Virus record (IMG/VR): IMGVR_UViG_3300036715_000283
Span: 1 to 40,779 of that record
DNA length: 40,779 nucleotides
Source: a virus
Reading direction: 5' to 3' (one strand)
In this document: piece by piece, positions 7,859 to 15,421 of the stretch
Position numbering within the stretch: position 1 is the first letter of the stretch
Layout of the letters: every line of letters starts with the position of its first letter
Position numbers and translations under genes: made by a program
The notes under the pieces: generated by a model
Seen by the model: only the letters and a program-made list of their open reading frames with translations
Told to the model about the DNA's origin: nothing
Database searches by the model: none

Positions 7859-8623
7859 ATGGCAAATTTTTCATTTAACGCAAACGAAGTGGCACCAGAC
7901 GAAGGTCGTGCTGACGCAATCCCTGCTGCATGGTATCGTTTAATGCTGGTATCTTCAGAAATCAAACCAACAAACGCGGGCACAGGTAAATACATCAATT
8001 GTATGTTTGAAGTTGTTGACGGTCAATACAAAAATGCAAAAATCTTTGCAATGTTTAATATTGACAATCCAAATCCGCAAGCTGTTGAAATCGGCCGTAA
8101 ACAATTTAGCGCCTTGTGTCATGCTTGTGGAATTTTGACTGTACAAGCTACAGAACAATTGCACAATATTCCATTTCTTGCAAAAGTAAAAGTCAAAGCA
8201 GCTGAAGGCGGTTACGATGCTAAAAACGAAATTGCGCAATACAAACACCAAAGTGATCCGAGTGCAGGTCAGCCTGGCGCTGCTGTTGCACCTGCTGCTG
8301 TTCGTGTAGCACCACCAGCACCAAAAGCACCAGCATTTACCCCTCCTCCGGTAATGCAACAAGCTGCTCCAGTGCAAGCTTGGACACCACCTCCTGGCCC
8401 AATTGTTGCTCCAATGTCACCTGAAGAAACAAAGTGGCGTGCTGAACAAGCTGCTGCGGCCGCTGCTGCTCAACCTGCTGCATGGACTCCCCCTGCTGCT
8501 GCGCAACCTTGGGCAAATCAACCTGTTAATGTTGTGCAAGTTGATGCTTCTGTAGCCCCTGTTGTAGCTGCTGCCTCTGCACCAGTAGCTACTCCGCCTT
8601 GGATGGTTCAACCAACTGCTTAA
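7859..8623 (+). CDS. DUF669 ssDNA-binding-like protein
   Basis: A 254-residue protein. The first 135 residues match DUF669 (FNANEVAPDEGRADAIPAAWYRLMLVSSEIKPT, then TGKYINCMFEVVDGQYKNAKIFAMFNIDNPN), a family regularly encoded beside Sak4 recombinases and thought to be the phage SSB analogue. The C-terminal 115 residues are a low-complexity Ala/Pro tail with repeated AWTPPP/AAWTPP elements and a poly-Ala run, resembling the flexible tails of SSBs but without an acidic tip. A short hairpin (CTGATG/CATCAG, 7814-7833) lies in the 60-base gap before it. Confidence 0.75.
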   Translation: MANFSFNANEVAPDEGRADAIPAAWYRLMLVSSEIKPTNAGTGKYINCMFEVVDGQYKNAKIFAMFNIDNPNPQAVEIGRKQFSALCHACGILTVQATEQLHNIPFLAKVKVKAAEGGYDAKNEIAQYKHQSDPSAGQPGAAVAPAAVRVAPPAPKAPAFTPPPVMQQAAPVQAWTPPPGPIVAPMSPEETKWRAEQAAAAAAAQPAAWTPPAAAQPWANQPVNVVQVDASVAPVVAAASAPVATPPWMVQPTA

Positions 8624-8631
8624 TAACTTTT

Positions 8632-8668
8632 AGTTATAGCTCATAACTGAACCCTACGGGGTTCGGTT
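8632..8668 (+). terminator. Attenuator-like hairpin pair with UACG-capped terminator stem
   Basis: Stem AACTGAACCC (8645-8654) pairs with GGGTTCGGTT (8659-8668; one G-U) around a TACG loop, a very stable UNCG-type tetraloop. The following bases ATTTAT are only a weak U-tract. A second hairpin, AGTTAT (8632-8637) with ATAACT (8643-8648), shares 8645-8648 with the first, so the two are mutually exclusive. This gives a switchable terminator/attenuator between the DUF669 gene and the nuclease gene. Confidence 0.55.
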
Positions 8669-8747
8669 ATTTATAAATGCACTGGCGACAGGCGTCAGGA
8701 GCGTAAGCTTGCGGAGGGTTCGAGTCCCCGCCAGTGCATTTATAAAT
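8669..8747 (+). ncRNA. tRNA-like inverted repeat with a T-arm motif
   Basis: Perfect 19-bp arms run 8669-8687 and 8729-8747, enclosing 41 bases. Inside, GCACTGG (8679-8685) and CCAGTGC (8731-8737) resemble a 7-bp tRNA acceptor stem, and GGGTTCGAGTCCC (8716-8728) matches a tRNA T-arm loop with conserved TTCGAGT. Between them there is room for only one short arm (GAGC-GTAA-GCTT), so there is no D-arm plus anticodon arm and a functional elongator tRNA is not possible. It may be a decayed tRNA gene, a tRNA mimic or a structured leader. It ends one base before the TAGGAG ribosome binding site of the nuclease gene. Confidence 0.55.
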
Positions 8748-8758
8748 TAGGAGCAACA

Positions 8759-9679
8759 ATGGCTATCCAACTCGCTTTAAAAACTTTAGCAGCAATTGAC
8801 AGTTCCATGGTAGCTGACCAAGGCGCTGCATTCCGTGTAGGATCTGGTAAAATATTACCACACATGACAGATGCTTACCGTGGCGCAGATGAAGGTTTTC
8901 GTTCTCATCTTGGTGCATCGCAAATTGGCAACGATTGCGCTCGTCAAATTTGGTATGGTTTTAGATGGGTACAAAAAGCTAAATTCCCTGCACAGATTTT
9001 AAGATTGTTTAATAGAGGTCATCTTGAAGAAGCTAGATTTTTGGCAATGCTTTTATCAATTGGTTGCGAAGTTTTCCAACAGGATGAAAAAGGCAACCAG
9101 TTTAGAATTAGCGAGCTCGGAGGTCATTTTGGTGGCGCTGGTGATGGTGTTGCTTTGCATATACCTGATATTCCTGCTGGTTTACCTTGTTTACTTGAGT
9201 TTAAAACTCATGGGGAAAAGTCTTTTTTAAAATTGCAAAAAGAAGGTGTGCAAGTATCCAAGTTTGTGCATTACGTGCAGATGCAGACTTATATGCGCAA
9301 GATGAATATTACGCATGGTCTTTATGCTGCTGTCAATAAAAACACAGATGAAATATACATGGAAATTGTGTTACTAAATACCTATGTTGCTGACCAGTTT
9401 ATCGAGCGCGGTAAAGCTATTGTTATGATGCGTACAGCACCAGACCGTATTGCCAGTGCAAGTCCTGGCTTATTTACTTGCAAATATTGTGACATGAAAG
9501 GTATTTGCTTTAATAATGAACCAATGGAATTTAATTGCCGTACTTGTATCTACTCACAGGCTATTGAGGATGGTACATGGGTTTGTAATGCACCTGTAAA
9601 CAGATTGAACAAAGAATTTAATCCAATCTTATCTAAGGGTGAGCAATTAGCAGGGTGTCCTAACCATCATACAATATGA
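8759..9679 (+). CDS. PD-(D/E)XK (RecB/Cas4-like) exonuclease
   Basis: A 306-residue nuclease. Motifs of the PD-(D/E)XK superfamily are in order: HLGASQIGNDCARQIWYGF (about 51-69), a helix with the conserved RLFNRGHLEEARF, GGAGDGVALHIPD with the metal-binding Asp (about 123-135), and LLEFKTHGEKSF with the catalytic E-x-K (about 145-156). Cysteines follow in CKYCDMKGICF and CRTCIYSQ, consistent with a Cas4/AddB-type Fe-S or zinc site. It probably resects DNA ends for the Sak4 annealing system. The stop overlaps the helicase start (ATGA at 9676). Confidence 0.8.
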   Translation: MAIQLALKTLAAIDSSMVADQGAAFRVGSGKILPHMTDAYRGADEGFRSHLGASQIGNDCARQIWYGFRWVQKAKFPAQILRLFNRGHLEEARFLAMLLSIGCEVFQQDEKGNQFRISELGGHFGGAGDGVALHIPDIPAGLPCLLEFKTHGEKSFLKLQKEGVQVSKFVHYVQMQTYMRKMNITHGLYAAVNKNTDEIYMEIVLLNTYVADQFIERGKAIVMMRTAPDRIASASPGLFTCKYCDMKGICFNNEPMEFNCRTCIYSQAIEDGTWVCNAPVNRLNKEFNPILSKGEQLAGCPNHHTI

Positions 9680-11310
9680 AGATAATTCCCCGTTCATATC
9701 AGGTTGAAGCTGTAAAGAGTATTTTTGACTTCTTTACAGCTCACCAAAACCCAAGTGAAAACCCTGTTGTGGCGCTTCCAACAGGGACAGGCAAGAGTAT
9801 CGTTATTGCTGACTTTTTGCAACAAGCTTTTGGAATGTATGCACATCAAAAAGTGCTCATTGCTACGCATGTGAAAGAGTTAATTGCGCAAAACTACGCA
9901 GAGTTTATGGGTATGTGGCCAACTGCCCCTGCTGGCATTTATAGTGCAGGTTTAAAGCGCAAAGATGTAAACAAAGCAATTACTTTTTGCGGTATTGCGT
10001 CCATTGCTAAAAAACTTTATCTATTTGGTAAAATTGACCTAATAATCATAGATGAGTGTCATTTACTTAGCCAAGACGATGAGTCTATGTACCTAAAAGC
10101 AATACAGTATTTAAAAGATCAAAACCCTCTATTACGCATAATTGGCTTAACCGCTACTCCTTGGCGTGCTGGTCAGGGTAAGATTACCGATGATGGTATT
10201 TTTACGCATATTTGTTTTGACCTAACAACAATGGCGTGCTTCAACCGTTTTATTAAAGAAGGGTTCTTAGCGCCGCTTATTCCTAAAAGCACAGAAACAC
10301 TATTGGATGTTAGTGGTGTTCACATGCTTGGTGGAGATTTTAAACAAGGTGAGTTAGAACTTGCTGTCAATAAAGATGAAGTTACTTTTGCAGCATTAAC
10401 GGAGGCGGTTCAGCATGGTTATGACAGGAATCATTGGTTGGTATTTGGGTCTGGTATTAAGCACGTTGAGCGCATTACGGAGATGCTTAATCATCTTGGC
10501 GTTTCTGCTCGCTGTGTGCATAGCAAAATGCCAAGTTCCGAACGTGATAATAATATTCGGGACTGGAAACTAGGCTTATTTAAAGCTATTGTAAATAATG
10601 GTATTTTGACAACTGGTGTCAACTTTAAACCAATTGATTTGATCGTTATGTTACGCCCAACAAGCTCTACTGTACTTTGGATTCAGATGTTGGGCAGAGG
10701 GACTCGTCCAAGCCCCGAGACTGGTAAAGATAATTGCCTTGTTATGGACTTTGCTCAAAACACGCAACGTCTTGGCCCAATTAACGACCCTGTTCTGCCG
10801 CGAAAAAAAGGCGAGTCTAAAGGCGAAGTACCGATTAAAATTTGCGAAACCTGTGATATGTATAACCACATATCTGCTCGGTACTGTGGCGGTCAACCTT
10901 ACAAAACAAACGAAGGTTGCGGTTCCGAATTTTTGTTTAAAGTGCTTATCAAACAAAAAGCTTCTAGTAACGAGCTTATTAAAAACGATGAGCCTATAGT
11001 TGTGGATCTTGCTGTTGATAATATACAATTTGCTTTACACAAAAAACCTAGTAAACCAGACTGCATGAAGGTTACATACAATTGCGGTCTTAGTAGATAC
11101 AACGAATATATTTTGTTTGAACACGTTGGTTTTGGACAACGTAAAGCAGCCACTTGGTGGAGAGCTAGAACTGCAATACCTGTTCCGCAAACTACTGAAG
11201 AAGCTTTAGCAATTGCGCACCGCTTAATGGTGCCTAATCAGGTTAAGGTTTGGGTCAATAAACCATACCCTGAAATATTAAATATTACTTTTCCGGAGGT
11301 TCCATTTTGA
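9676..11310 (+). CDS. Superfamily 2 DEAD/DECH helicase
   Basis: A 544-residue helicase of the phage/RadD-like SF2 type. The Q-motif region is RSYQVEAVKSI, motif I is LPTGTGKS (about 34-41), motif II is IIIDECHLL (about 122-130) and motif III is GLTATPWR (about 155-162). Motif VI is QMLGRGTRPSP in the second RecA domain. A Cys-rich stretch (CETCDMYNHISARYC, then GCGSEF) looks like a zinc ribbon, followed by a C-terminal domain with a Trp-rich patch (ATWWRARTAIP). It should remodel branched or duplex DNA during recombination-dependent replication. It overlaps both neighbours by four bases. Confidence 0.85.
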   Translation: MKIIPRSYQVEAVKSIFDFFTAHQNPSENPVVALPTGTGKSIVIADFLQQAFGMYAHQKVLIATHVKELIAQNYAEFMGMWPTAPAGIYSAGLKRKDVNKAITFCGIASIAKKLYLFGKIDLIIIDECHLLSQDDESMYLKAIQYLKDQNPLLRIIGLTATPWRAGQGKITDDGIFTHICFDLTTMACFNRFIKEGFLAPLIPKSTETLLDVSGVHMLGGDFKQGELELAVNKDEVTFAALTEAVQHGYDRNHWLVFGSGIKHVERITEMLNHLGVSARCVHSKMPSSERDNNIRDWKLGLFKAIVNNGILTTGVNFKPIDLIVMLRPTSSTVLWIQMLGRGTRPSPETGKDNCLVMDFAQNTQRLGPINDPVLPRKKGESKGEVPIKICETCDMYNHISARYCGGQPYKTNEGCGSEFLFKVLIKQKASSNELIKNDEPIVVDLAVDNIQFALHKKPSKPDCMKVTYNCGLSRYNEYILFEHVGFGQRKAATWWRARTAIPVPQTTEEALAIAHRLMVPNQVKVWVNKPYPEILNITFPEVPF

Positions 11311-12029
11311 ACATTTTAATTGACCTAGAAAATATGGTTGTACGCTATAAGCATCCTAATGTAAACCATTTATCTAACTTGGTACATATTGAATTGTCAC
11401 ATGTACCAACTGCTATTATACAGTGCAATAATATCTGGGAGTTTGAAACACTAACCGACTTAGAGCTAAAGAAGCTTTACGAAAGTATGTGTGGTCAAAA
11501 GTACACAGGTTACAGTAGATATATTTTAATTCAAAATGTTTTTAATTTATGCAAGCTTTTACCTAACAGCGAGTTAAACGGTTTTGCATTAGATTGTCAA
11601 GCTAACTTTATTCAAGAAGACGATGATCGTTTTTATAGATACCAGCCTACAGCGCGTGTCCCAAAACTACAACAAGAGTTATACCTTGCAAAACCGCTTA
11701 CAGCAAGCGCAGCATACAACCCTGTACTTACTAGCACCTACGCACCGCAAACAGCACCCGCAAGCACACCGCAAGCGCAAACAGCGCAAACGCAAGCACC
11801 AAAGCAGCAAACAGCACGAGCAACAAGAGAACCGAGCGGGGAAGCTCCAAAACAAGGCTCTAAGACAGGTAGGGTCTGGGAAATAGCAGAAGAATTATAC
11901 AAGAACGCTGTTGGTGTTGTTAATTTTAAGTTGCTAAGATCCGCTATAGTTTCTGCTTGCGAAGGTGAAGGAATTAATAGTTCAACAGCGTCTGTACAGT
12001 ACGGTAAATGGAAGAATACAAAAACTTAG
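11307..12029 (+). CDS. Unrecognised protein with C-terminal domain shared with 12145 gene
   Basis: A 240-residue protein in three parts. Residues 1-110 form an alpha/beta-looking domain (starts MNILIDLENMVVRY, later LTDLELKKLYESMCG). Residues about 130-185 are a Thr/Ala/Gln/Pro linker with QTAPAST/QAQTAQTQ repeats. Residues about 186-240 (KTGRVWEIAEELY to VQYGKWKN) are a compact helical domain. That last domain aligns with residues 118-170 of the next gene product (GKVWALADAM to TQYARWK). Its start overlaps the helicase stop, suggesting an accessory factor for the recombination module. No family is recognised. Confidence 0.65.
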   Translation: MNILIDLENMVVRYKHPNVNHLSNLVHIELSHVPTAIIQCNNIWEFETLTDLELKKLYESMCGQKYTGYSRYILIQNVFNLCKLLPNSELNGFALDCQANFIQEDDDRFYRYQPTARVPKLQQELYLAKPLTASAAYNPVLTSTYAPQTAPASTPQAQTAQTQAPKQQTARATREPSGEAPKQGSKTGRVWEIAEELYKNAVGVVNFKLLRSAIVSACEGEGINSSTASVQYGKWKNTKT

Positions 12030-12144
12030 TATCTAACGAAAATAAAGCTTGCTTTTAAAAATGCAATGCTTTATATTTATCACTCTGAAGCGTAATTATA
12101 AATTTTAGTTTTTTAGTTATTAAACCATAAGAAGGAGTCTCACA

Positions 12145-12699
12145 ATGTCTACAAAGCAAACACCAGAACAAATTGCAGAAGCTAAAGTTGTAAAAGCTGC
12201 TGAAGCTAAAGCTGTTAAAGATGCAAAAGCTGCCGAAGCTGCTGCTGCGAAAGCTGCTAAAAATCAAGCTGCTGCTGATGCAAAAGCTGTCAAAGATGCT
12301 GAAAAAGCTGCAAAAAACAACGATGCAGAAAAAGCTGCTAAAGCTGCTGCTGCTGCTGCTGCTGAAGCTAAAGCTTTGAAAGAAGCTGAAAAAGCTGCTA
12401 AAACTGCCGCTGCTGCTCAAGCAAAACTTGACAAAGCTGCTGCAAAAGAAGCCAGTAAAATGCCTGTTGCTAACGGTATTACACGCCCTAAAGCTGAAAC
12501 CGCTTGCGGTAAAGTTTGGGCACTTGCTGACGCAATGAGCGCACATTTCAAACAACCAATTCCAATCAAAGAATTGCTGGAAGCTGCTTTGAAATCAGGC
12601 TTGAACGAAGCTACCACAAAAACGCAGTATGCTCGTTGGAAAGCATACTTCGGCATCACAGGTCAAGTGGCGTCCTTGCCCGTAGCGCCAGCAGCATAA
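12145..12699 (+). CDS. Ala/Lys-rich protein with shared C-terminal domain
   Basis: A 184-residue protein. Residues 10-105 are almost entirely Ala, Lys, Glu and Asp (units such as AKAVKDAKAAEAAAAKAAK), forming a long charged helix like histone H1-like or AlgP-like tails. Residues 118-170 are a small helical domain related to the C-terminus of the 11307 product (G-[RK]-V-W start, QY-x-[KR]-WK end). A nucleic-acid or nucleoid binding role is a guess from composition. RBS AAGGAG at about 12131 is excellent, so expression may be high. The 115-base gap before it holds no feature beyond this RBS, and a terminator follows it. Confidence 0.65.
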   Translation: MSTKQTPEQIAEAKVVKAAEAKAVKDAKAAEAAAAKAAKNQAAADAKAVKDAEKAAKNNDAEKAAKAAAAAAAEAKALKEAEKAAKTAAAAQAKLDKAAAKEASKMPVANGITRPKAETACGKVWALADAMSAHFKQPIPIKELLEAALKSGLNEATTKTQYARWKAYFGITGQVASLPVAPAA

Positions 12700-12725
12700 A
12701 AACAAATCCGCAGTAAGACCCGCAC

Positions 12726-12757
12726 ACAAAGCTCGTAGAAATGCGAGCTTTGTTCTT
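12726..12757 (+). terminator. Rho-independent terminator before queE
   Basis: Stem ACAAAGCTCG (12726-12735) pairs perfectly with CGAGCTTTGT (12744-12753) around an 8-base loop, followed by TTCTT. It closes the recombination transcript, or acts as an attenuator for the preQ0 operon, since queE starts 19 bases later. Confidence 0.7.
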
Positions 12758-12771
12758 CAGAGGTGAAATAA

Positions 12772-13476
12772 ATGATTCAAATCAATTCCCAACCCGTTGA
12801 AAAGAAAGTTGTTTCAGACGGTCAGCAGTTAGATGTACATTCCATTTTTTATACAATACAAGGCGAAGGCCCATTTTGCGGTCAACCTGCTGTATTTATC
12901 CGTTTAGCAGGTTGTAATTTACAATGTCCAGGCTGCGATACAGATTACACAAGTAATCGTAAAGATGCACAAAGGATTAGTGATGTTGCGTCAGCTGTAA
13001 ACTGTTCTTATCCTTGCGGAACAAGCTGCAAATTAGTTGTCATTACAGGCGGAGAACCATTCCGCCAAAACATTACACCGCTTGTTCAAATGTTGCTGGA
13101 CTATGGTTATGAAGTGCAAGTTGAAACAAATGGTACACTTGCACCGTCACCAGACCTAAATTCAAGAACTTTTATAGTTTGTAGTCCAAAGGCTGGCAAA
13201 GTAAATTTTGAAATTGCTCAACGTGCAGTTTGCTTCAAGTATGTTATGAGCGCAAGAAGTGTAAACCCTATAGATGGTTTACCTATACTTGCGCTTGACC
13301 ACACAGCAAGTCCGCAAGTTGCGCGTCCGCCAGCTGGCAAAACTATCTACTTGCAACCAATGGACGAACAGCATGAAATGCAAAATGTTCTGAATTTAGC
13401 AGCAGTAAAAGAAAGTTGCATGGAGTTTGGATACACAATGCAATTACAAATTCACAAATTAATAGGTGTAGCATGA
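12772..13476 (+). CDS. queE: 7-carboxy-7-deazaguanine synthase (radical SAM)
   Basis: A 234-residue radical SAM enzyme converting 6-carboxy-tetrahydropterin to 7-carboxy-7-deazaguanine, the ring-contraction step of preQ0 synthesis. The [4Fe-4S] cluster motif CNLQCPGC gives CX3CX2C (Cys48, 52, 55). IQGEGPFCGQPAVFIRLAGC before it and ITGGEPF (about 91-97) after it are family hallmarks, as is VETNGT. RBS AGAGGTG precedes ATG 12772. First gene of a four-gene overlapping operon queE-queC-queD-folE; the stop overlaps queC by four bases. Confidence 0.95.
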   Translation: MIQINSQPVEKKVVSDGQQLDVHSIFYTIQGEGPFCGQPAVFIRLAGCNLQCPGCDTDYTSNRKDAQRISDVASAVNCSYPCGTSCKLVVITGGEPFRQNITPLVQMLLDYGYEVQVETNGTLAPSPDLNSRTFIVCSPKAGKVNFEIAQRAVCFKYVMSARSVNPIDGLPILALDHTASPQVARPPAGKTIYLQPMDEQHEMQNVLNLAAVKESCMEFGYTMQLQIHKLIGVA

Positions 13477-14258
13477 AAACTAAAGCTCTAGTAATATTGT
13501 CCGGTGGGCAAGATAGTACAACTTGCCTTTTTTGGGCAAAGCAAAATTACGATGAAGTACACGCAATTACTTTTGATTACGGTCAGCGTCACAGCATCGA
13601 AATAGATGCTGCTCGCAAGGTTGCGGAAATGGCTAGTGTAGCTAGTCATGAAGTTGTAGCAGTTCCAAATTGCTTAGTTTCGTCTAGTCCGCTAACAAGC
13701 AATAACGAACTTGAGAAATACGAAAATGCAGACCAAATGGAAACTGTTATTGGTGATCGCGTAGAACTTACGTTTGTCCCAATGCGCAACACATTCTTTT
13801 TTGTTGTCGCAATGAACCGCGCTGTGGCTTTGGATTGCCGTAACTTGGTAACAGGTATTTGCCAAGAAGACAATGCTAATTACCCTGACTGCACAGAATT
13901 GTTCCGCAACGAGTTTGAAAACATGGCAAATATTTCGCTTGGCATTAGCACCACAGCAAACGATGCGTTTAAAATCCATGCTCCGTTAATGAACATGACA
14001 AAAGGTCAAAGCGTTGTGCTTGCCACTATGTTAAAAGATTGCATGAAAGCTTTAGCGTATAGTCACACAAGCTATGACGGCAAATACCCGCCAACTGACA
14101 TGAACCATGCAAACGTGCTTCGCGCAAAAGGTTTTGAAAGTGTTGGTATTCCTGACCCTCTTGTGATGCGTGCTGTACGTGAGGGTTTAATGCAATATCC
14201 AAGAACAGACAATTATTCACAAGACACGCTTTTGCGCCGTGTGGGGTATCTGTTATGA
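13473..14258 (+). CDS. queC: 7-cyano-7-deazaguanine synthase, zinc-site variant
   Basis: A 261-residue enzyme that converts carboxydeazaguanine to preQ0 with ATP and ammonia. The PP-loop SGGQDST is at residues 10-16. FDYGQRH and the FVPMRNTFF and TGICQEDNANYPDC blocks are conserved. I place the start at ATG 13473, overlapping the queE stop; an upstream in-frame ATG at 13416 lies inside queE. The C-terminal tetra-cysteine zinc motif of classical QueC (CYNG...CGxCxxC) is absent: the aligned stretch reads SHTSYDGKYPPTDMNHANVL, without cysteine. This could mark a phage clade with a different structural site. The stop overlaps queD. Confidence 0.93.
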   Translation: MKTKALVILSGGQDSTTCLFWAKQNYDEVHAITFDYGQRHSIEIDAARKVAEMASVASHEVVAVPNCLVSSSPLTSNNELEKYENADQMETVIGDRVELTFVPMRNTFFFVVAMNRAVALDCRNLVTGICQEDNANYPDCTELFRNEFENMANISLGISTTANDAFKIHAPLMNMTKGQSVVLATMLKDCMKALAYSHTSYDGKYPPTDMNHANVLRAKGFESVGIPDPLVMRAVREGLMQYPRTDNYSQDTLLRRVGYLL

Positions 14259-14707
14259 CTTTCATATCCACTAAGACATACGGCCATGAAATTGGCCTAA
14301 GCTGTGCCTTTCGTCAGTGGAAAGCACATTCCCATTGCAGTAAAATTCACGGTTATGCTTTAGCTGTAAAGTTTCAGTTTCAAGCTGAAGAATTAGACAA
14401 TTGTGGTTGGGTCGTAGATTTCGGCAGTTTGAAGTCTTTAAAAGGTATGTTGGAAGATACTTTTGACCACAAACTATTAGTGTCCGAAGATGACCCGTAT
14501 AAAGACGAAATTTGCGCTTTAGCAGGTCTTGGTATTGCTGACGTAATTGTTGTCGAGCGTACAGGTTGCGAAGCATTTGCAAAACTAATTTATGAATGCG
14601 CCGAAGTGTGGTTAAAAGACAACGGTTACTCTCCACGCTGCGCTCTGCTGTGGGTTGAAGTTAGTGAACATGGTGCAAACAGTGCAATTTATATTGGAGA
14701 AGAATAA
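14255..14707 (+). CDS. queD: 6-carboxy-tetrahydropterin synthase
   Basis: A 150-residue enzyme making 6-carboxy-5,6,7,8-tetrahydropterin from dihydroneopterin triphosphate, the second preQ0 step. Metal-site region is FRQWKAHSHCSKIHGYAL (residues 19-36). The usual HGH pair is HGY here and the upstream AAH histidine is replaced, so the ligands are probably His25 or His27 and His32. Catalytic Cys28 is present. WVVDFGSLK and FDHKLL (about 69-73) with the acidic EDDP follow, and ERTGCEAFA near the end holds the family's 'T.E' region. It overlaps queC (ATGA) and folE (TAATG). Confidence 0.9.
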   Translation: MTFISTKTYGHEIGLSCAFRQWKAHSHCSKIHGYALAVKFQFQAEELDNCGWVVDFGSLKSLKGMLEDTFDHKLLVSEDDPYKDEICALAGLGIADVIVVERTGCEAFAKLIYECAEVWLKDNGYSPRCALLWVEVSEHGANSAIYIGEE

Positions 14708-15324
14708 TGCCACACAAAGACAGTACCTTATGTACACACTACTTAAATATGAATAAAGAATCTATAAACAGTATTCAGAGCGAAGTAATTTACGACTTAC
14801 TTGATGTTGTTATTGGTGAAAATGTGAAACGCGAAGGTTTGGCTGAAACCCCTGCACGTGTTGTAAAAGCCTGGCAAGAATGGACAGCAGGTTACAATGT
14901 TGACATTGCTGGTTTAATGAAAGTCTTTGAAGATGGAGCAGAAGGCTATGATGAAATGGTTATCGTTAAAGACATACCTATTTATAGTAAGTGTGAACAT
15001 CATCTTGCTGACATTTTTGGCACAGCAACCATTGCATATATTCCGAACGGTAAGGTTGTTGGCTTATCGAAACTCTCGCGTGTTGCGGACGTATTTGCAC
15101 GAAGATTGCAGGTTCAAGAAAGACTTACGGGTCAAATAGCTGATGCACTTGTAGAACACTTAAACCCGCTAGGTGTTGGTATTATCATTCGTGCCAGACA
15201 TATGTGCATGGAAAGTAGAGGGTTGTGCCAACAAGGGCATTACACAATTACCAGTGCTTTACGGGGCGTTCTTAAAACTGAACCTGCTGCTAGAGCGGAG
15301 TTTATGTTGTTAGCATCTAGTTAG
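14707..15324 (+). CDS. folE: GTP cyclohydrolase I
   Basis: A 205-residue enzyme converting GTP to dihydroneopterin triphosphate, the entry step shared by folate and 7-deazaguanine synthesis. Zinc ligands are visible: Cys96 and His99 in SKCEHHL, and Cys167 in RARHMCMESRG. GLSKLSRVADVFARRLQVQERLT and the closing TSALRGV are diagnostic. An alternative start at 14749 (MNKESIN) is possible, but the TAATG overlap with queD favours 14707. It supplies substrate for QueD, so the phage can make preQ0 from GTP on its own. A strong terminator follows at 15352. Confidence 0.95.
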   Translation: MPHKDSTLCTHYLNMNKESINSIQSEVIYDLLDVVIGENVKREGLAETPARVVKAWQEWTAGYNVDIAGLMKVFEDGAEGYDEMVIVKDIPIYSKCEHHLADIFGTATIAYIPNGKVVGLSKLSRVADVFARRLQVQERLTGQIADALVEHLNPLGVGIIIRARHMCMESRGLCQQGHYTITSALRGVLKTEPAARAEFMLLASS

Positions 15325-15351
15325 TGTAAACACGCTGTAAGCGTTTATAAT

Positions 15352-15390
15352 AAATGGGTACAGCGTAACACCTGTACCCATTTTAAATTT
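15352..15390 (+). terminator. Strong Rho-independent terminator after folE
   Basis: Stem AAATGGGTACAG (15352-15363) pairs perfectly with CTGTACCCATTT (15372-15383) around CGTAACAC, followed by TTAAATTT. It separates the preQ0 operon from dpdA. A TATAAT (15346-15351) just before the stem could be a -10 box, but I see no matching -35. Confidence 0.8.
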
Positions 15391-15421
15391 AACTAGCAAG
15401 CTATACGCAAGCACAAACACC

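Noticed and set aside
8679-8738. A functional tRNA gene
   Set aside because: Acceptor-like stem and T-loop are present, but only about 60 bases in total, with no room for D and anticodon arms and imperfect T-stem pairing (3 bp).
12055-12555. Ser/Phe-rich frame on the - strand
   Set aside because: It is the complement of the Ala/Lys-rich coding region; composition is an artefact of GCT/AAA codons.
12700-12771. Possible preQ1/preQ0 riboswitch ahead of queE
   Set aside because: The hairpin is a simple 10-bp terminator stem with an 8-base loop; none of the preQ1 class I-III pseudoknot sequence features are visible.
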